From assembly GCA_033961575.1 (NCBI GenBank), contig CM066727.1:114006434-114070433 (forward strand): a stretch of DNA of 64,000 nt, in the 5' to 3' direction. The translations under genes and the position numbers were made by a program. The notes below the pieces were generated by a model. That model had not been told where the DNA came from and searched no databases. It worked only from the letters and a program-made list of their open reading frames with translations. The DNA is from Aselliscus stoliczkanus (taxonomy: Eukaryota; Chordata; Mammalia; Chiroptera; Hipposideridae). This document shows positions 12,196 to 24,450 of the stretch, one piece after another; the first letter of the stretch is position 1, and each line of letters starts with the position of its first letter.

Positions 12196-14649
12196 AAGTT
12201 TAGCTCCAGTACAAGAGACTGGACTATCGATGAAGTAATGATGAAGGAAAGCAGTGATTATCAAAACTGTTTCCGAGGGGAAAATATCTGTTAGGGTAAC
12301 AGGGTCTTTACTGCAAAGACAGAGCTTTTGCTTTGAGGCTATACTAAAATGGAAAGCAATGACACTGTATTATGATGGAACCCAGGTGTTATGATGGATA
12401 CCTAAAATGTAAAAGGCAGATATAAAGGAGACATCACAAAATTGAGATATGGATCACTATATCACTGGATGTGAGTTTATCAAAATATGCATTCTGTCAG
12501 GAATTATTCAGAACAAAATTTGCATTTGGATTGAGTTCTAATGAGAGGTGTTTTCTTGTGTTTATGGTAAAAATTAAGAGTAATCTGACTTAATTGATTA
12601 ATAGCTCAATACTAAGAATGCTAAATGTCATGCCAATCAATTGAAGTTCAACTAAAAAAATTATTTGGAAAATGTTTAGAAAGCTATACAATAGAGGATT
12701 ATTAATCAGTTTAGTTCTCACATTTTAGTGAACTTCCTTTCTTTCAAAAATCAACCCATTTTTTAAGAAAATATGAGATGAAATATTCAGAGTCTTATTG
12801 GCCTCAACTGAGAAAGACTCCTGTTCCCTCATGAATTTTCATCATAGTTGATTCTACTCTTAAGCTAGACTGGGGAAGGGCAGGGAGTGTCACAAAATAT
12901 AGCCAAAAAAACAAGAGTCTAATTTAAAATTGCAAAGAGGGGAATTATTTTGCACTCTTTGGTGTTAATCGATTTTGTAGTACTCATTATTTGGAAGAAA
13001 AGTAGTAAATATGCAGCGGGTGGAAGGGGGGAGATCAAGTAGAGAAAGAGATTTCCATTTCACTCACCTGCTCTAACTTGCATGCTTCACTCTGTTTAAC
13101 CAATTCAGGCAACCCAAAACTTAAGACATGCACAGAGTGTCACAGAGAACTTCTTTAACAGCTAGCTGGTGACAGCAAAGGAACATGCTTTACCATTTTA
13201 AATAGTTCATTAAATCAGATAATTCAGTAATTAAATTATTTAACAGAGCTATCTTTAGAATTTTATTTCAACTGCTATAAATTATGTTTGCACTCATCAA
13301 AACTAACACACTAGTTTTCCTACTACTGAATTAGGCACTGAAGCCAACTTCCTATGCCAACTACACCATTAACTGAGATCAAATGAAACCAATTCATTCA
13401 TAGAGTACAGGGTTCAAATAGGAAGTTTATGTGACTAGTTTTGGGGGGATGGTAGAGAGTGAGAGAGAGGAAACTAGAAGCTACCAAAGAATTAATTCCT
13501 CATATCCTTAAGTGAGATGACTTCTATATTCAAATGAAACTGAAGCAAACGCTGTGACAACTGTAACTGTAATTTCATCAAGGGAAATTAACAAGAGGAC
13601 TGGACCTAAGCAAATCCATAATACTCCTTCCTTAATACACTCCTCTGAACTTCGCTTCTTCACATCACCTCTGTGAACAGAAACCTATACAACACTGCAG
13701 CTGTAAGGCTCCAGTCTTCATTGCTTTTCTTTCAAATCAAACATTCAATAAGGAAAGCAAAGGCAAAACAAACAAACAAACCCCAAAACAGCGATTAAAA
13801 TTAATCTTTGGTTGTCTTCAAACATATCTCTCAAAATTAAAAGAAAAAAGGCTCAATAATGCAGTAACATAAAAGTAACATAACAACCACTTGATAATGG
13901 TAGACCTTACTAAGCTTTTCCTTTTTTCAGCAGCAGAAGAAAGGTCATTGCCGATTTCCCCTAGATTATCCAAGATAACATAGCCTCCCACATTCACTCA
14001 TCCCTTTCTCAACTCTGACTCTACCACAGTTATGGAGGTAATTTATTCGGATTAATATTAAGAGCTGCTTCTTTTGGAGTAAACACCACTTACCAGAGAG
14101 ACTTTAACATGTTCTGAAAGATATTAATGTTTAACTACTATCCGCTATCCTTAATATAAACAGACAGTAATTCTTTATCACCCTCAACCCCACTATTTAT
14201 CCTTTCTCCCTCCTCCCCATCCCCCAAGCATACACACACATGCAAAAAATTTCATTAAAATCATTCGACATGTCAGAATTCAATTACCAACTGTTCATAT
14301 GTTTAGTGGGGGGGAAAAATTGAAGCCAGATGCACTGATGCAGTCAATTTTAAGAAAGAAAGCTAGCCTAACACTGAGACAGAATTTGGTTACATACCAA
14401 CTACTTTTTATTTTAAGGAAATGCTTTGTATTAAAATTTAAAGATATTTTCTTCCCCCTTCTCGTCTGAAGTCTTTTAAATATCTCCCCCAGTTAGAGCA
14501 GAACTCTGATATAACCCCAATTGTTAAAAATCAAAGTCAAAACAAAAGTAGATGCATTTCATTAAAGACAAGGAAATGTAATCATCAATATAAATTGATG
14601 ATTGTAAATAACTTTTAAAGAGCATTTAGTACAAAAAATCCCATATACA
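12196..14649. other. Intronic sequence, nothing recognised
   Basis: About 2.4 kb of AT-rich sequence with short A and T runs. No splice-flanked conserved reading frame on the minus strand and no clear repeat family is seen. Confidence 0.5.
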
Positions 14650-14779
14650 CAGAGGGTACCAAAAAAATGTGTATGCATTTTAAGAAAGGGAAAAACTGTA
14701 GTAAAATTGTAATACTCAATATATACAAATAATAAAAGATGCACACAAGTCATGTGTATACATTTTTTTAGCACCCCTG
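14650..14779. mobile_element. Mariner-type MITE (copy 1, 130 bp)
   Basis: Short non-autonomous element with inverted ends CAGAGGGTACCAAAAAAATG... and ...CATTTTTTTAGCACCCCTG. Its interior ('AAAATTGTAATACTCAATATATAC') is shared with the copy at 42776. It encodes no protein. Confidence 0.75.
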
Positions 14780-15679
14780 GTACTGGCCGGGTTCTCATCT
14801 TGAAAATTCTGGTAGTTGGTTGAGAAACTTGGGCAAGGACATAGAGTTTACCTAATCTTAGGACATGTCTTTTCTGATTGGTATGCTTATAACAAGAACA
14901 AGCATAAATTTTCCAAGTCTTTACCAAAAATCCCAAAGATAATCTTTTACTTAAACTAGTAACAACTGATATGGTCCATAAGAGGCTGACTCTCGCACTT
15001 GAGGTCTTGGCAAAGACCTATATGTCTGCCTATATGTTTGTCTGCTTCAACTCTCTCTATTTTAAAAATGAAAAGAATCTTATTGGAGACTTCAGTTTCC
15101 AAATGCAAAGAAGTTTCAATAATAACAAAGGAAAGGATTAAACCACTCATTTTTCTGAGGTGAGGACCAAGTACTTACTGATTAGAATGTTAGTGTTAAA
15201 TGTAACATTAACCACTCATCATTTTACGGTGAGCAGTCTTATAATAAGCTCAAAGGATGTAGCCAAAAGTTCCCATACAACAGGGCTAAACTTAACTCTA
15301 GGAAATGGCTTAGCACACTACATATTAACACTACATATTAGTACTATCAATAAACATTCTTGCAGTGTAATCTTAAACCCACTTAATATCTTGTCAAGAA
15401 CACCATAAAAATCACCCATGCCCATATTCCAGACAGAAAAAATCCTGTTTGCCAAAACAAAAAACAAAAAACAAAAAAAAACCACAAAAATTTAAAAAGG
15501 AAGATATTATATAGGATTAAATCTATAAATAGGTCAAGGAGAACATCGGTTAAGAAGAAACCAAAATTTATTTTGACAAAAACAAGAACATTAATATATT
15601 AGAGGTATCTAGCATGTGACACATTACATACTATTTCTAGAAAGATGTGAGAGAATCTTAATTTTTTAAAAGGTTTATG

Positions 15680-15848
15680 GGGCCGGCCAAGTGGCTCAGT
15701 TGGTTAAGAGCTCGCTCAAGAGTGCAAGCTCTGAGCAATAGGGTTGCTGGTTGGATTCCCAGCCCAAACTGAGCAGCCGCTGAGCTACCAACAGGTGGCA
15801 GGATGGTTCAGCTAAAAATAAATAAATAAGTAAATAAATAAATAAATA
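15680..15848 (+). mobile_element. tRNA-derived SINE, 'GCTCAAGAGTGCAAGC' type
   Basis: The head GGCCGGCCAAGTGGCTCAGT is followed by GTTAAGAGCTCGCTCAAGAG and a body 'CAACAGGTGGCAGGATGGTTC', ending in an AAATA-rich tail. The TSD AAAAGGTTTATG lies at 15668-15679 and 15849-15860. This second SINE type differs from the long/short pair in the anticodon-arm region and tail. Confidence 0.88.
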
Positions 15849-16083
15849 AAAAGGTTTATGTAAGTAATTATCCCCATGACCAATGTGAAAACCAAGGACA
15901 AGTAGTCTTCATTTCAGAAAGGAAAAAAACAACGTCTTACCCAAATGGAAGAAATTTTGTTTGTAGGTAGAGCAAATCAAATCAAATTTGAATGAAAAAC
16001 AAACATTTCACTAATTCTGCATTTAACAAAAGAATATGCCTAAAATGCTTTCCCCTATCTCTATTTCTATTTTCACTTTCTTT

Positions 16084-16162
16084 TTTTTTTGAGGGCAGTG
16101 TCACTGGCCCTCACGTATGGGACCCAAACCGGGGCCGCCGCCGCGCCACTCGGCCGGCCCTG
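16084..16162 (-). mobile_element. Short SINE with internal deletion
   Basis: Antisense copy of the short SINE (GAGGGCAGTGTCACTGGCCC ... CCACTCGGCCGGCCC). About 30 bp between the B-box side and the head are missing ('GGGGCCGCCGCCGCGCCAC'). TSD TTTTCACTTTCTTT at 16070-16083 and 16163-16176. Confidence 0.85.
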
Positions 16163-16521
16163 TTTTCACTTTCTTTGAACTTTATTCTTAATATTTATTG
16201 GTCTCAGGAGAGCTGACTCACATACGATCCAGTGTTCTTTCAGCAGACCCATTAATCTCTCTAACAGATTAAATTCAGATACCTATCTTTGTTATAAATG
16301 AAAACAAAGCACCAAGCCACTGTTAATATGAGCCCCCCTTCCAGGCCCGTCTACTTTGCCTTATTAGAACGTGACTAAAACTTGTAGCTTTGTCAAAAGA
16401 CAAAGTGAGTACTATTGTTAAAAGAATAAAAATACACAAGGTAAATACTGTCAACTGAGGGAAGAGAACATTTCCTTTGCTAAAATATGGGAGGCCCTGA
16501 AAGAGTACTGTATGAAATTTT

Positions 16522-16529
16522 ATTTTATT

Positions 16530-16594
<65 letters not shown>

Positions 16595-16690
16595 AGAGGG
16601 CAGTGTCACTGGCCCCCACATGTGGGATCCGAACCAGAGTTGCTGACGTCCCAAGCCAGCTCTCAACTACCGCGCCACTCAGCCAGCCCG
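16522..16690 (-). mobile_element. Short SINE with long (TTTA)n tail
   Basis: Antisense short SINE. Its 3' tail has grown into about 70 bp of TTTA repeats (16522-16592). TSD GTATGAAATTTT at 16510-16521 and 16691-16702. Confidence 0.88.
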
Positions 16691-16869
16691 GTATGAAATT
16701 TTCGATAACATTAGGATGTTAAATATAGTATCGTGATATAGTTTTTCCTAAACTTGCAACTAAATTTTTTAATTACATTTTTATTATTTATAACAATTAG
16801 CATTGCAATTAATGAACTGCGAGGTACCTATGCAAAATATTGTTTAAGAAACACTAAAGAGCAATTTTA

Positions 16870-17172
16870 TTTATTTTTGTTTGTTTGTTTGTTTTTTAGC
16901 TGAGTCATCCTGCCACCTATTGGCAACTCAGCTCAGGCTGGGCATCGAACTGCTGTTGCTCAGAGCTCAGCTCACACTCTTTTTTTTTTTTTATGTCATT
17001 TTATTATTTTTATTATTTTTTTTTTTTGAGGGCAGTGTCACTGGCCCTCATTGGTGGGATCCAAACTGGGGCTGTTGGCTTCCCAAACCAGCGCTTAACC
17101 ACAGCGCCACTGAGCCGGCCCAGCTCGCACTCTTGAGCGAGCTCTTAACCAACTGAGCAACTCGGCTGGCCC
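16870..17172 (-). mobile_element. 'GCTCAAGAG'-type SINE interrupted by a short SINE
   Basis: Outer SINE in antisense, TSD AAGAGCAATTTTA at 16857-16869 and 17173-17185. A second SINE sits inside it (16982-17121). Confidence 0.88.
16982..17121 (-). mobile_element. Short SINE nested inside another SINE
   Basis: Short SINE in antisense with a T-rich start. TSD AGCTC(A/G)CACTCTT at 16969-16981 and 17122-17134 lies within the outer SINE, so this insertion is younger than its host. Confidence 0.87.
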
Positions 17173-17200
17173 AAGAGCAATTTTAAAAATAGCTCTTACT

Positions 17201-17307
17201 GGGCCGGCCGAGTGGCACGGTGGTTAAGCACTCGCTTGGGAAGCCAGTGGCCCCAGTTCGGGGTCCCACATAGGAGGGCCAGTGACACTGCCCTCAAAAA
17301 AACAAAA
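17201..17307 (+). mobile_element. Short SINE (about 105 bp)
   Basis: GGGCCGGCCGAGTGGCACGG head, B-box region 'CCCAGTTCGGGGTCCCACAT', and end at 'GACACTGCCCTC' + A-run. TSD AAATAG(C)C/TCTTACT around 17187-17200 and 17308-17321 has one mismatch. Confidence 0.87.
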
Positions 17308-17680
17308 AAATAGCCCTTACTCTAAGGCTGACTGATATAAGCTGGCAGAGAAGGGGGAAACATGATTAAATCACACAGGAGCAATTATAAAACAGTGTAT
17401 TAAAAAGTATAAAACAATAGGTTGCAATTAAACATACAGGCTGAGGAACAATGGATAAGACAATAACAAAAACAGGGGAGAGTTCTTCAATAAAGGTTAA
17501 CGGTAAGCCAGGATCTTTAGGTGATAAAAGTGGAAACAAACAGGAAAAAGATTCTGCATCAACAGGAGAGCACAGATTTAGGAAACCAAAGAGCTGCACT
17601 TAAGGACCAGCACCATCAGCTTGCCTAGGCAGGGGCAGCAACACTAGTGAGTGTCTTAACTAGAAATGACGTTAGAAATA

Positions 17681-18199
17681 CAGATGACCTTGAACAATGC
17701 AGGTCTGAACTGCACAGGTCCACTTATATGCAGATTTTTTTTCCAATAAATATACTAGAGAATTTTTTGGAGATTTGTGACAATTTGTAAAAACTTGCAG
17801 ATGAACTGCATATCCTAGAAATAGCAAAAAAAAAAAAATCTAAGAAAAGGCTAAGTGTGTCATGAATGCACAGAGAAGTCATCTTGTAAACAGACAACAT
17901 AAATTTACGGTACTGAAAATCAATATAGTACTGTAAATGTTTTTTCTTTTCATTTTCTTAATAACATTTTCTCTTCTCTAGCTTATTTTATTGTAAGAAT
18001 ACAGTATATAATACATATACAAAATATGTGTTAATCAACTGTTTCTGTTATCGCTATCTTCCAGTCAACAGTAGGCTGACAATTAGTAAGTTAAGTTTCT
18101 GGGGAGTCAAAAGTTATATGAGGATTTCCAACTGCAGGAGGGTGGCAGGGGGTGGGGATGCACCCACCCCTAACCCCTGCATTGTTCAAGGGTCAGCTG
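17681..18199. mobile_element. Tigger/pogo-like DNA transposon remnant
   Basis: Terminal inverted repeats: left CAGATGACCTTGAACAATGC and right complement CAGCTGACCCTTGAACAATG. TA flanks at 17679-17680 and 18200-18201. The adjoining 'TGCAGGTCTGAACTGCACAG' fits the mammalian MER/Tigger-type consensus I recall. No transposase frame survives. Confidence 0.85.
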
Positions 18200-18201
18200 T
18201 A

Positions 18202-20015
18202 CTTAAAGGGTTCGGGTGATGGGAGACTCCAAAGGCCAAGCTAAGATGCTTGTGAACGACAGTTCCTGACATCTGTCAATGCAATTAAAATCAGTAAACC
18301 TTTTATAGAGAACCAACTATGTACAAAGCTCCAAGACAGGGTTCCCAACCTTAAGTACATGGGAAAAACAACACAGAAAATCATTAGCATATAATACCAA
18401 GTAAGATATTTTATCTTAAGAATAAAGATAATTTATCTTAAGGCCTGAAACCAATGCAGAAATAAACGCTAGAGGAATCACAACAGAGGGCCTGATTAAT
18501 TCCAACTGTGAGGATCTGGGTAGACTTCAAAGGTAGCAACGCTGATCTTCACCTTAAAAGATGAGTAAGCTTTCAATAAGGAGCTTTGTAATCCCCAAAT
18601 CAGCGTCAGTCACATCAGCTAAGGTTTTGCTTCCATAGAATGTTTATGTGGGAGGCGCTTGTTGCTGGGATTTACCTAATTTCAATTCTTTGTACAGCCA
18701 TTACTCTGAATTGCACTGTAACTCATCTTTTGCAATATCTACACAAAAAAAGTTATGATAAGCATATGTAATCTTCAGAGAGGGAAAAAAACTATCTCTT
18801 ATTTATCTCTATCCTCACAGCATTCAATACAGTTTCCATAATAGGCACTCTATAACTATTTACTGAAGATAACTACAGATTATTCTGAAATCTGATTTAC
18901 CCAATTAAATTGAAATATGGCTTACAGAAAGTGTTAATGAAAACTCATAACTGAATTTAACTATACACAGCTAAATTCTTGAAATAGGAAATTGGGCAAA
19001 ACTAAATACAGAATATCAACAGAAGAGGCACTACAATGGCAAAACATGATAACCACAAATACGTGCCTCACTGTTTTTATCATTCATGTCCTTTATATGT
19101 GAATAACACTGGAACTGTAGATCAGTTTAAGTGAGAGTATGTCCAGACCATGCTAGAAACACTTTCAACAACTATTGGATAATGAAGTCCTACAACAGTC
19201 CATATGTACCTAAGACACTGTAAGATCCCAAGGTCTTATGAGACATCCTTTTGTTGAGCGTGCACGTCCCTACTTTATGAAACCACAAGTTCATCCAGGC
19301 TCACTGTGCAATTTCCCTGCCCCAGCCCTGGAATCTACCTCTTTTCCAAGAGACTTTGTTTCATTTGATTGGAGAAGGATGTACAAAAACCAGTATCTTG
19401 GTGTTAGCTATGCTTATTGCTTCTAAGCCTTCTTAATGGAAGAGTTAGGACATATATGCATGTATAATAACCACATGAGTATATACACATCAAAATCTCT
19501 ATATCTATGTGCATGTATATTCAATACCATGAGTTCATACTATTATACTATCTCCGATTCCAGTCCAACACCACAGGGTTCATTTAAGTCTTCTGGCTTG
19601 TTTGCAAATGTCTGTCTCTAACAATGAAAAACTCAGCCCTCATTATCTGTATTTGTTTGTTGAATTCTAGTGTACATATAATGTGGTTTCAGAATGCCTA
19701 ACCTATGCTCTGTGAAAAGCACATTTACTACTAGATTACATTTATGTAGAGTTCTTTTTGTCTTCACTTTGTAGTATTCAGTCAAGAAAATGTCTTCCAA
19801 AGCTACTCAGGTTAGTTCCCTTCTTCCTCACCCACCTTTGGGGATGGTTATGTTATTCATTTATAAAACAGGTCCATTTGTTAGCATTTGTATTCCTTTT
19901 TGGGTCAGCGACACCCCCCCCCCAAAAAAAACAAACAAACACACTGCTTGATTGGTTTGGTTTCGTTTTTAGAGTTTAGGAAGGGTATGTGAAACTTACT
20001 GAGTTTCTAAGATTC
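18202..20015. other. Intronic sequence, mostly unrecognised
   Basis: AT-rich. Around 18800-18870 there is weak similarity to the 3' end of MIR/L2 ('AATAGGCACTCTATAACTATTTACTGAAG'). Nothing else is supported. Confidence 0.4.
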
Positions 20016-20480
20016 AAAGCTGTACAAAAAGATATGCTGACAGAAGTGTCACTTTCTCTCAAACCTCCTGCCCCAATCCCATTTCCTTCTTCTTTCCACT
20101 CCTCTCCCAAACTCTCCCACAGACAATAACTGGTCTCTTTGGTTTCTAGCCTATCCTTACTGTTTTCTTTCGAAAAAAAGATCAGATATGTCTGTACTTT
20201 CTCATATGAGGACTAGCATACAATAGATGTCTTTTGTGCTTCTTTTTTACACTTGACAGAACGTCCTGGAAATCACTTATTAGTTGGTTAGAGATCTTCC
20301 TCATTCTTTCTAAAAGCTGCCAGTCTCTAGTGTGTGAATGTACCAAAGTGGATGCAAGCACTCTCCTACCTATGGGCAATTAGGTTGTCTCCAATTACCA
20401 TCAATATTGCAGAAACCTTGCGCATATGTACACTGTACTGTTGGAGATGTATCAGATACATGTAAATGTTGGACAGCTGA
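20016..20480 (-). repeat. Old L1 (L1M-type) 3' fragment
   Basis: The plus strand reads 'CTTCCTCATTCTTTCTAAAAGCTGC', 'GGGCAATTAGGTTGTCTCCAATTACC' and 'ATATTGCAGAAACCTTGCGCATATGT', the complement of the widespread ancient L1 3' region. A 65-codon minus-strand frame here is a by-product. Confidence 0.7.
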
Positions 20481-21287
20481 GTCATTAAGTAACTGCCTAT
20501 GTGTATAATAATTATAAACCACACAAAAAAAATCACTTTGGGACTCTAATAATTTTTAAGAGTATCAAGGGACTTTTAAAACCAAAAACGTTGAGACCAG
20601 TTAATACAGCTCAGAGTAATAACTGTCCAAAACACAAGGTACAATCAGGATACAACTGAGTAGCAATGTGGTATCTTAAGACACAGCATTCATAACTAAG
20701 GCCAGGATAAATAAAAGCAGTGTTTAGAGCCTATGGGAGCCCTAGATTCCCTCCATTTGGGGTATCATTTTCATTTCATATGTAAGGAATTTGTTTAATC
20801 TCTTCAGAATACTTTTAATAATGTGTTGCGCCAAGAACAAAAGCAATTTGTTTCCAAACTCACTTTCTGCCAGAAATGAATACTTTTGGTTCCATCTGAA
20901 AAGTATTCAAAAAATGGAAAATTGGAAAGAAATAGTTATCTTTTCAGAAAACTTTCAAAATAAAATATGAAAGAAAACTTTTGAAAGAAAACTTTCAAAA
21001 ATAAAATAATTGAATAAAAAAGAAAGCCACAGTATAGCAAGGACAATAAAAGTACAAATGCTATGCACAACTATCATGCATAAATTTCACACATGATGTT
21101 GAACACAAGAGGTCACAAAATAATAAATACAATTCCACTGATACAAAATTAAAACATGCAAAACTAACCTATACTTTTTATTTAATACGTACTCAGGTCG
21201 GAAGAGAAGCAAAGAACAATAAAAATCACTTCATGTGTACTATTTACACTGTGTGTATGTGTTTTATGCACTTTTAAAAATGTATTT
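20481..21287. other. Intronic sequence, nothing recognised
   Basis: AT-rich. A short imperfect direct repeat 'GAAAGAAAACTTT' occurs at 20965-21000. Confidence 0.5.
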
Positions 21288-21405
21288 TTTTAATTAATTT
21301 ATTTTTATAAAGAGGGCAGTGTCACTGGCCCTCACATACGGGATCAGAACCCAGACCGCTGGCATCCCAAGCCAGCCCTCAACCATCACGCCACTCGGCC
21401 GGCCC
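21288..21405 (-). mobile_element. Short SINE
   Basis: Antisense GAGGGCAGTGTCACTGGCCC ... CCACTCGGCCGGCCC preceded by a T/A-rich tail. TGTATTTT-like duplications flank it at about 21280 and 21406. Confidence 0.8.
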
Positions 21406-22059
21406 TGTATTTTATTTTTTATAACACAGAAAGTCAAATTAAAAAGCCGTATGAATCTTTGTGGCAAACTGTAAGTTCTACCAGGAAGTGTGAAGCTAAT
21501 AGATGAACTTAACACCATAACTGGCAGTCGCTGAATAACAAAAGGTAAAAATGAACCTTTTAGTCCAAATCAAATTTTAATCTTTACAAACAAAAGAAAA
21601 CACATTGCGTGTTTGTTAACATGGTAAGCAGAATTACCAAGGTGGCATCTGATAAAAATTAAATATTCATGATCCATCAAAGTTCAAAACATTAAGTATA
21701 AAGTAGTTCTTTTTAATATGAGAAAGAATGTATTTTAATCTTAGAATTATTATGTCTATAGTAGAAACATTAAAATTCTAAAATAATTCCTTCCCTTTAC
21801 TTCTCCTATTTCATGAAAACATCAATGGATGACCCCAAATGAATATTCTGAAATTTAAAACACACTAAAGAAATCAGGAATAAGAATTTTTAAAACTATA
21901 TATCCTCAATCAAATACTTTTCTACAATTCTACTCCCTCATGAATGCTCCTATGAGCCATTTCTCCAGGAATCACTAACATCTCTTTTAGTGGGAAGTCA
22001 TGTATAGAGACAGAGATCAAAGTCTGGGTGCTGAGCGATACTCACTCCCACTGGGCTGT

Positions 22060-22175
22060 CATCTGCAGTCAGGCAGCTAAGGAGTAAGTAACAGAACTGG
22101 CTGGTAAAAGAACTGAGATTAGTTCCAAAGTACCCTATTTGTAGTCCAGTGCTCTTTTCACTATATTTGAATGAA
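22060..22175 (-). repeat. MIR fragment
   Basis: 'CAGGCAGCTAAGGAGTAAGTAACAGAACTGG...CCAGTGCTCTTTTCACTA' is the complement of the MIR 5'/core region. Confidence 0.6.
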
Positions 22176-22849
22176 TGACATCTATGTGTATTTTTGCATA
22201 TAGCTATCAGTTCCCATTTTTCATTACTTTAATCTTAAATATCTACCACTCACTGAGACACATTGGCAAAGTCATTCACTTCCTCTAAACTAGTTTTCTC
22301 TATATGTAATGTAGAGAAAATGTTATGCATCATTCTATAAAAATTACATAAAAACATGTAGTATAAGTAAATAATTTGATTTACTTATTTCTTGGATTAT
22401 ATAAGAAGGAAATAAGAGATCACATTTGAAAGCACTTTTGGTGTTATCATAACAACTGGTAGAAGATTAAAAAGGAGCAATTCCATTTACAAAGACAGAC
22501 TGGTAGAAAACAATAAAGTGGGGGCTGAGGGAGAAACAAGACAAATGAAACAGTTAAGAAAGGGACTAACATATAGAAGGGCTTATCTTATCATAAAATA
22601 AATATTTTCTATAATTTAAAAAATATGATATTAGTTCAAGAAGGGAGGTTAAATCGAAATATTAGAAACAGCCTAATTATTAAGCAATTTCACAAAATAT
22701 AAAGATGCCAATTCAAACTTACTTGAAAGCAATGAAATAATTTCCTTAGTGTAGTGAAATTGTCTGCAATGAAGAAAAGCTACCCCCATCACCACACAAA
22801 ATACCCTTAGCATAATTTAAAGTAAAAAGTAAAAGTAGAAAATGAAAGC
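22176..22849. other. Intronic sequence, nothing recognised
   Basis: AT-rich with no exon or clear repeat. Confidence 0.5.
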
Positions 22850-23270
22850 CTAGAACAACTGAACATGATTTATAGGTAAATATTTATATGTTCTCAAAAT
22901 GGGGAAAAACTGAGCAAAAAAATCATAGGAAAAAAGCCACCATGGAAGAAAGATAGATTTGATTTCCTCAATAACAAATGAAAATTTAAGATATGAAAAA
23001 ATACTCAGCTTCACTGGTAATCAGGGAAATTAAATTAAAACAAACATTAAATAGTTTCCGCTTATGAGATTTTGCACCAAAAAAAAAAAAAAAAAAAGGA
23101 GGAAGTAAAGAAAATTGACAATGTCAACTGTGAGGAAAAATTGGTATGCTGCTTTTTTCAAAAGTTGGTGTGACTGAGGAAATTTATACTGCTTCTATAA
23201 TGGATATGTATTTTACAATCATTAAAAGTTATATAAAAAGGAATGAAAAAAGGAATTAATTCATATTTTC
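22850..23270 (+). repeat. Old L1 ORF2 C-terminal fragment
   Basis: 'CTTCACTGGTAATCAGGGAAATTAAATTAAAACAAAC' followed by a disturbed 'GTGAGGAAAAATTGGTATGCTGC' matches the ancient L1 ORF2 end. A poly-A run at 23080-23097 interrupts it. Confidence 0.6.
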
Positions 23271-23514
23271 ATGTCTGAAATGAGTATGTTGAAACCCTAA
23301 AACTGGCTTCAACATAGCAGATACTAACTCCTCCAAATCTGCCCAGTGAAGATTTCAGGATTATGCAATTGTGGTCTACACACTCCATCATGGCCGATTA
23401 GAAAGTGGAATGAGAGAAAAACAATCTGGCAGTGGTTTACCAGTGTCAGCACAAGTTTCAGAGGGTTCTGGCAAGTTTACGGTATCTTTCTCTAACACTT
23501 AAACCTTCTTCATT

Positions 23515-23755
23515 CTGACAGGCTAGGGACCTGGAAGTCTCAGTTAGAATCATGGCTGAGCCACTTAGAAAGCTGTGTGCATGCAGGTTAATTAACTTGA
23601 TTTCTCTGGATCTATTTCCTTCATCTGTACGTTGTGCACAAAACCGTCCGCCCCACTGGATGGCCAGGAAGCTTAGAAATAACGAATGCCTGGGGCTCAA
23701 GGACGGGGCACATAATTGGCACTTACCATATGATCACTGCTACTACTGTTATTGA
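23515..23755 (+). repeat. MIR element
   Basis: 'TCATGGCTGAGCCACTTAGAAAGCTGTG...TTAATTAACTTGATTTCTCTGG...TTCCTTCATCTGTAC...GCACATAATTGGCACTTA' follows MIR from the core to the 3' end. Confidence 0.75.
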
Positions 23756-24314
23756 ACCTGGTTTAATTTAACTATTACTCCACTGACGTAAAAAAAAAGC
23801 ATAGTTTATACGTCCTGCATGACTGTGAAATATGCTCTTTAAACTGAATTTTTAAAAAGGAAGGAAGGAAGCAAAGAAAGGGAGAGAAAAACAGAAAAGA
23901 TGGGGGAAAAACAGGTGGGAAAGGATGAATTGACAAAAGAAGTTAAAACACAGACACAAACCAAGATTAGCAATGCACTTTAATGAAGGCAAATAGCAAA
24001 CAGTTACACTGACCACCCTAAAATTCAACAGGATCCACTCACTAACCTGACATTGAACTTACCAATTAAGTGTGATGAACTTGAAGCCAGATGAACTTTC
24101 TCCTATGCTGAGATGTCCTCACAAAGCTGTGGAATAAAACTTGCCTTTTCTACTTAAAGCCATTCCTTTATTGCTAAATAGTTGGTCTGAGAGGAAGGCA
24201 GCAAGCAGGGTTAGAAGGAGAAAAAAGAGGAGGAGAAAGGTGAAGAGACCAACACCATGCCGTTATGGGTGAGAGGCCTTCCCCTGCCCTGACAGGCTCG
24301 CCTCGTGTTCTAAC
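23756..24314 (-). other. ERC1: Intronic flank below the ERC1 exon
   Basis: Sequence downstream of the 136-nt exon. Purine-rich at 23860-23935, otherwise unremarkable. Confidence 0.5.
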
Positions 24315-24450
24315 CTGCAGCTGTGCAGAGCTGTCATTCAGGTTGTCCTCCCTTCGCCGCGCCTCTTCCAGCATCTGCGCGCTTTTCTTCTTTTCCACCT
24401 GCTCCTTGTGCTTCAGATTTGCAACCTTCTTATTCTGGTCTTTCACCTGC
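24315..24450 (-). CDS. ERC1: ERC1 (ELKS/RAB6IP2) internal coiled-coil exon
   Basis: Next ERC1 exon. One base (G) completes the split codon, then 45 codons run from QVKDQNKKVANLKHKEQVEK to NDSSAQLQ, total 136 nt, ending in phase 0. The acceptor is CCACCTTATCCGTAG above 24450 and the donor is GTTAGA from 24314 down. The peptide is a highly charged Lys/Glu coiled coil with KHKEQVEKKKSAQMLEEARRRED, which identifies ERC1 rather than ERC2 (the paralogue has KHNQQLEKKKNAQ). An apparent C-terminal extension in the open frame (RTRGEPVRAGEG...) is read-through into the intron. SSAQLQ differs from SSQQLQ as I recall it in human ERC1. The exon that should follow (DSLRKKDDRIEELEEAL...) was not found between 1 and 24314. 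Confidence 0.95.

Noticed and set aside
15680..15760. tRNA gene candidates at SINE heads with A and B boxes
   Set aside because: All sit in SINEs with poly-A tails and TSDs and lack a complete cloverleaf. They are retroposons, not tRNA genes.
24174..24314. C-terminal extension of the ERC1 exon frame
   Set aside because: Lies beyond a good GT donor and loses the ERC1 sequence. It is intron read-through.
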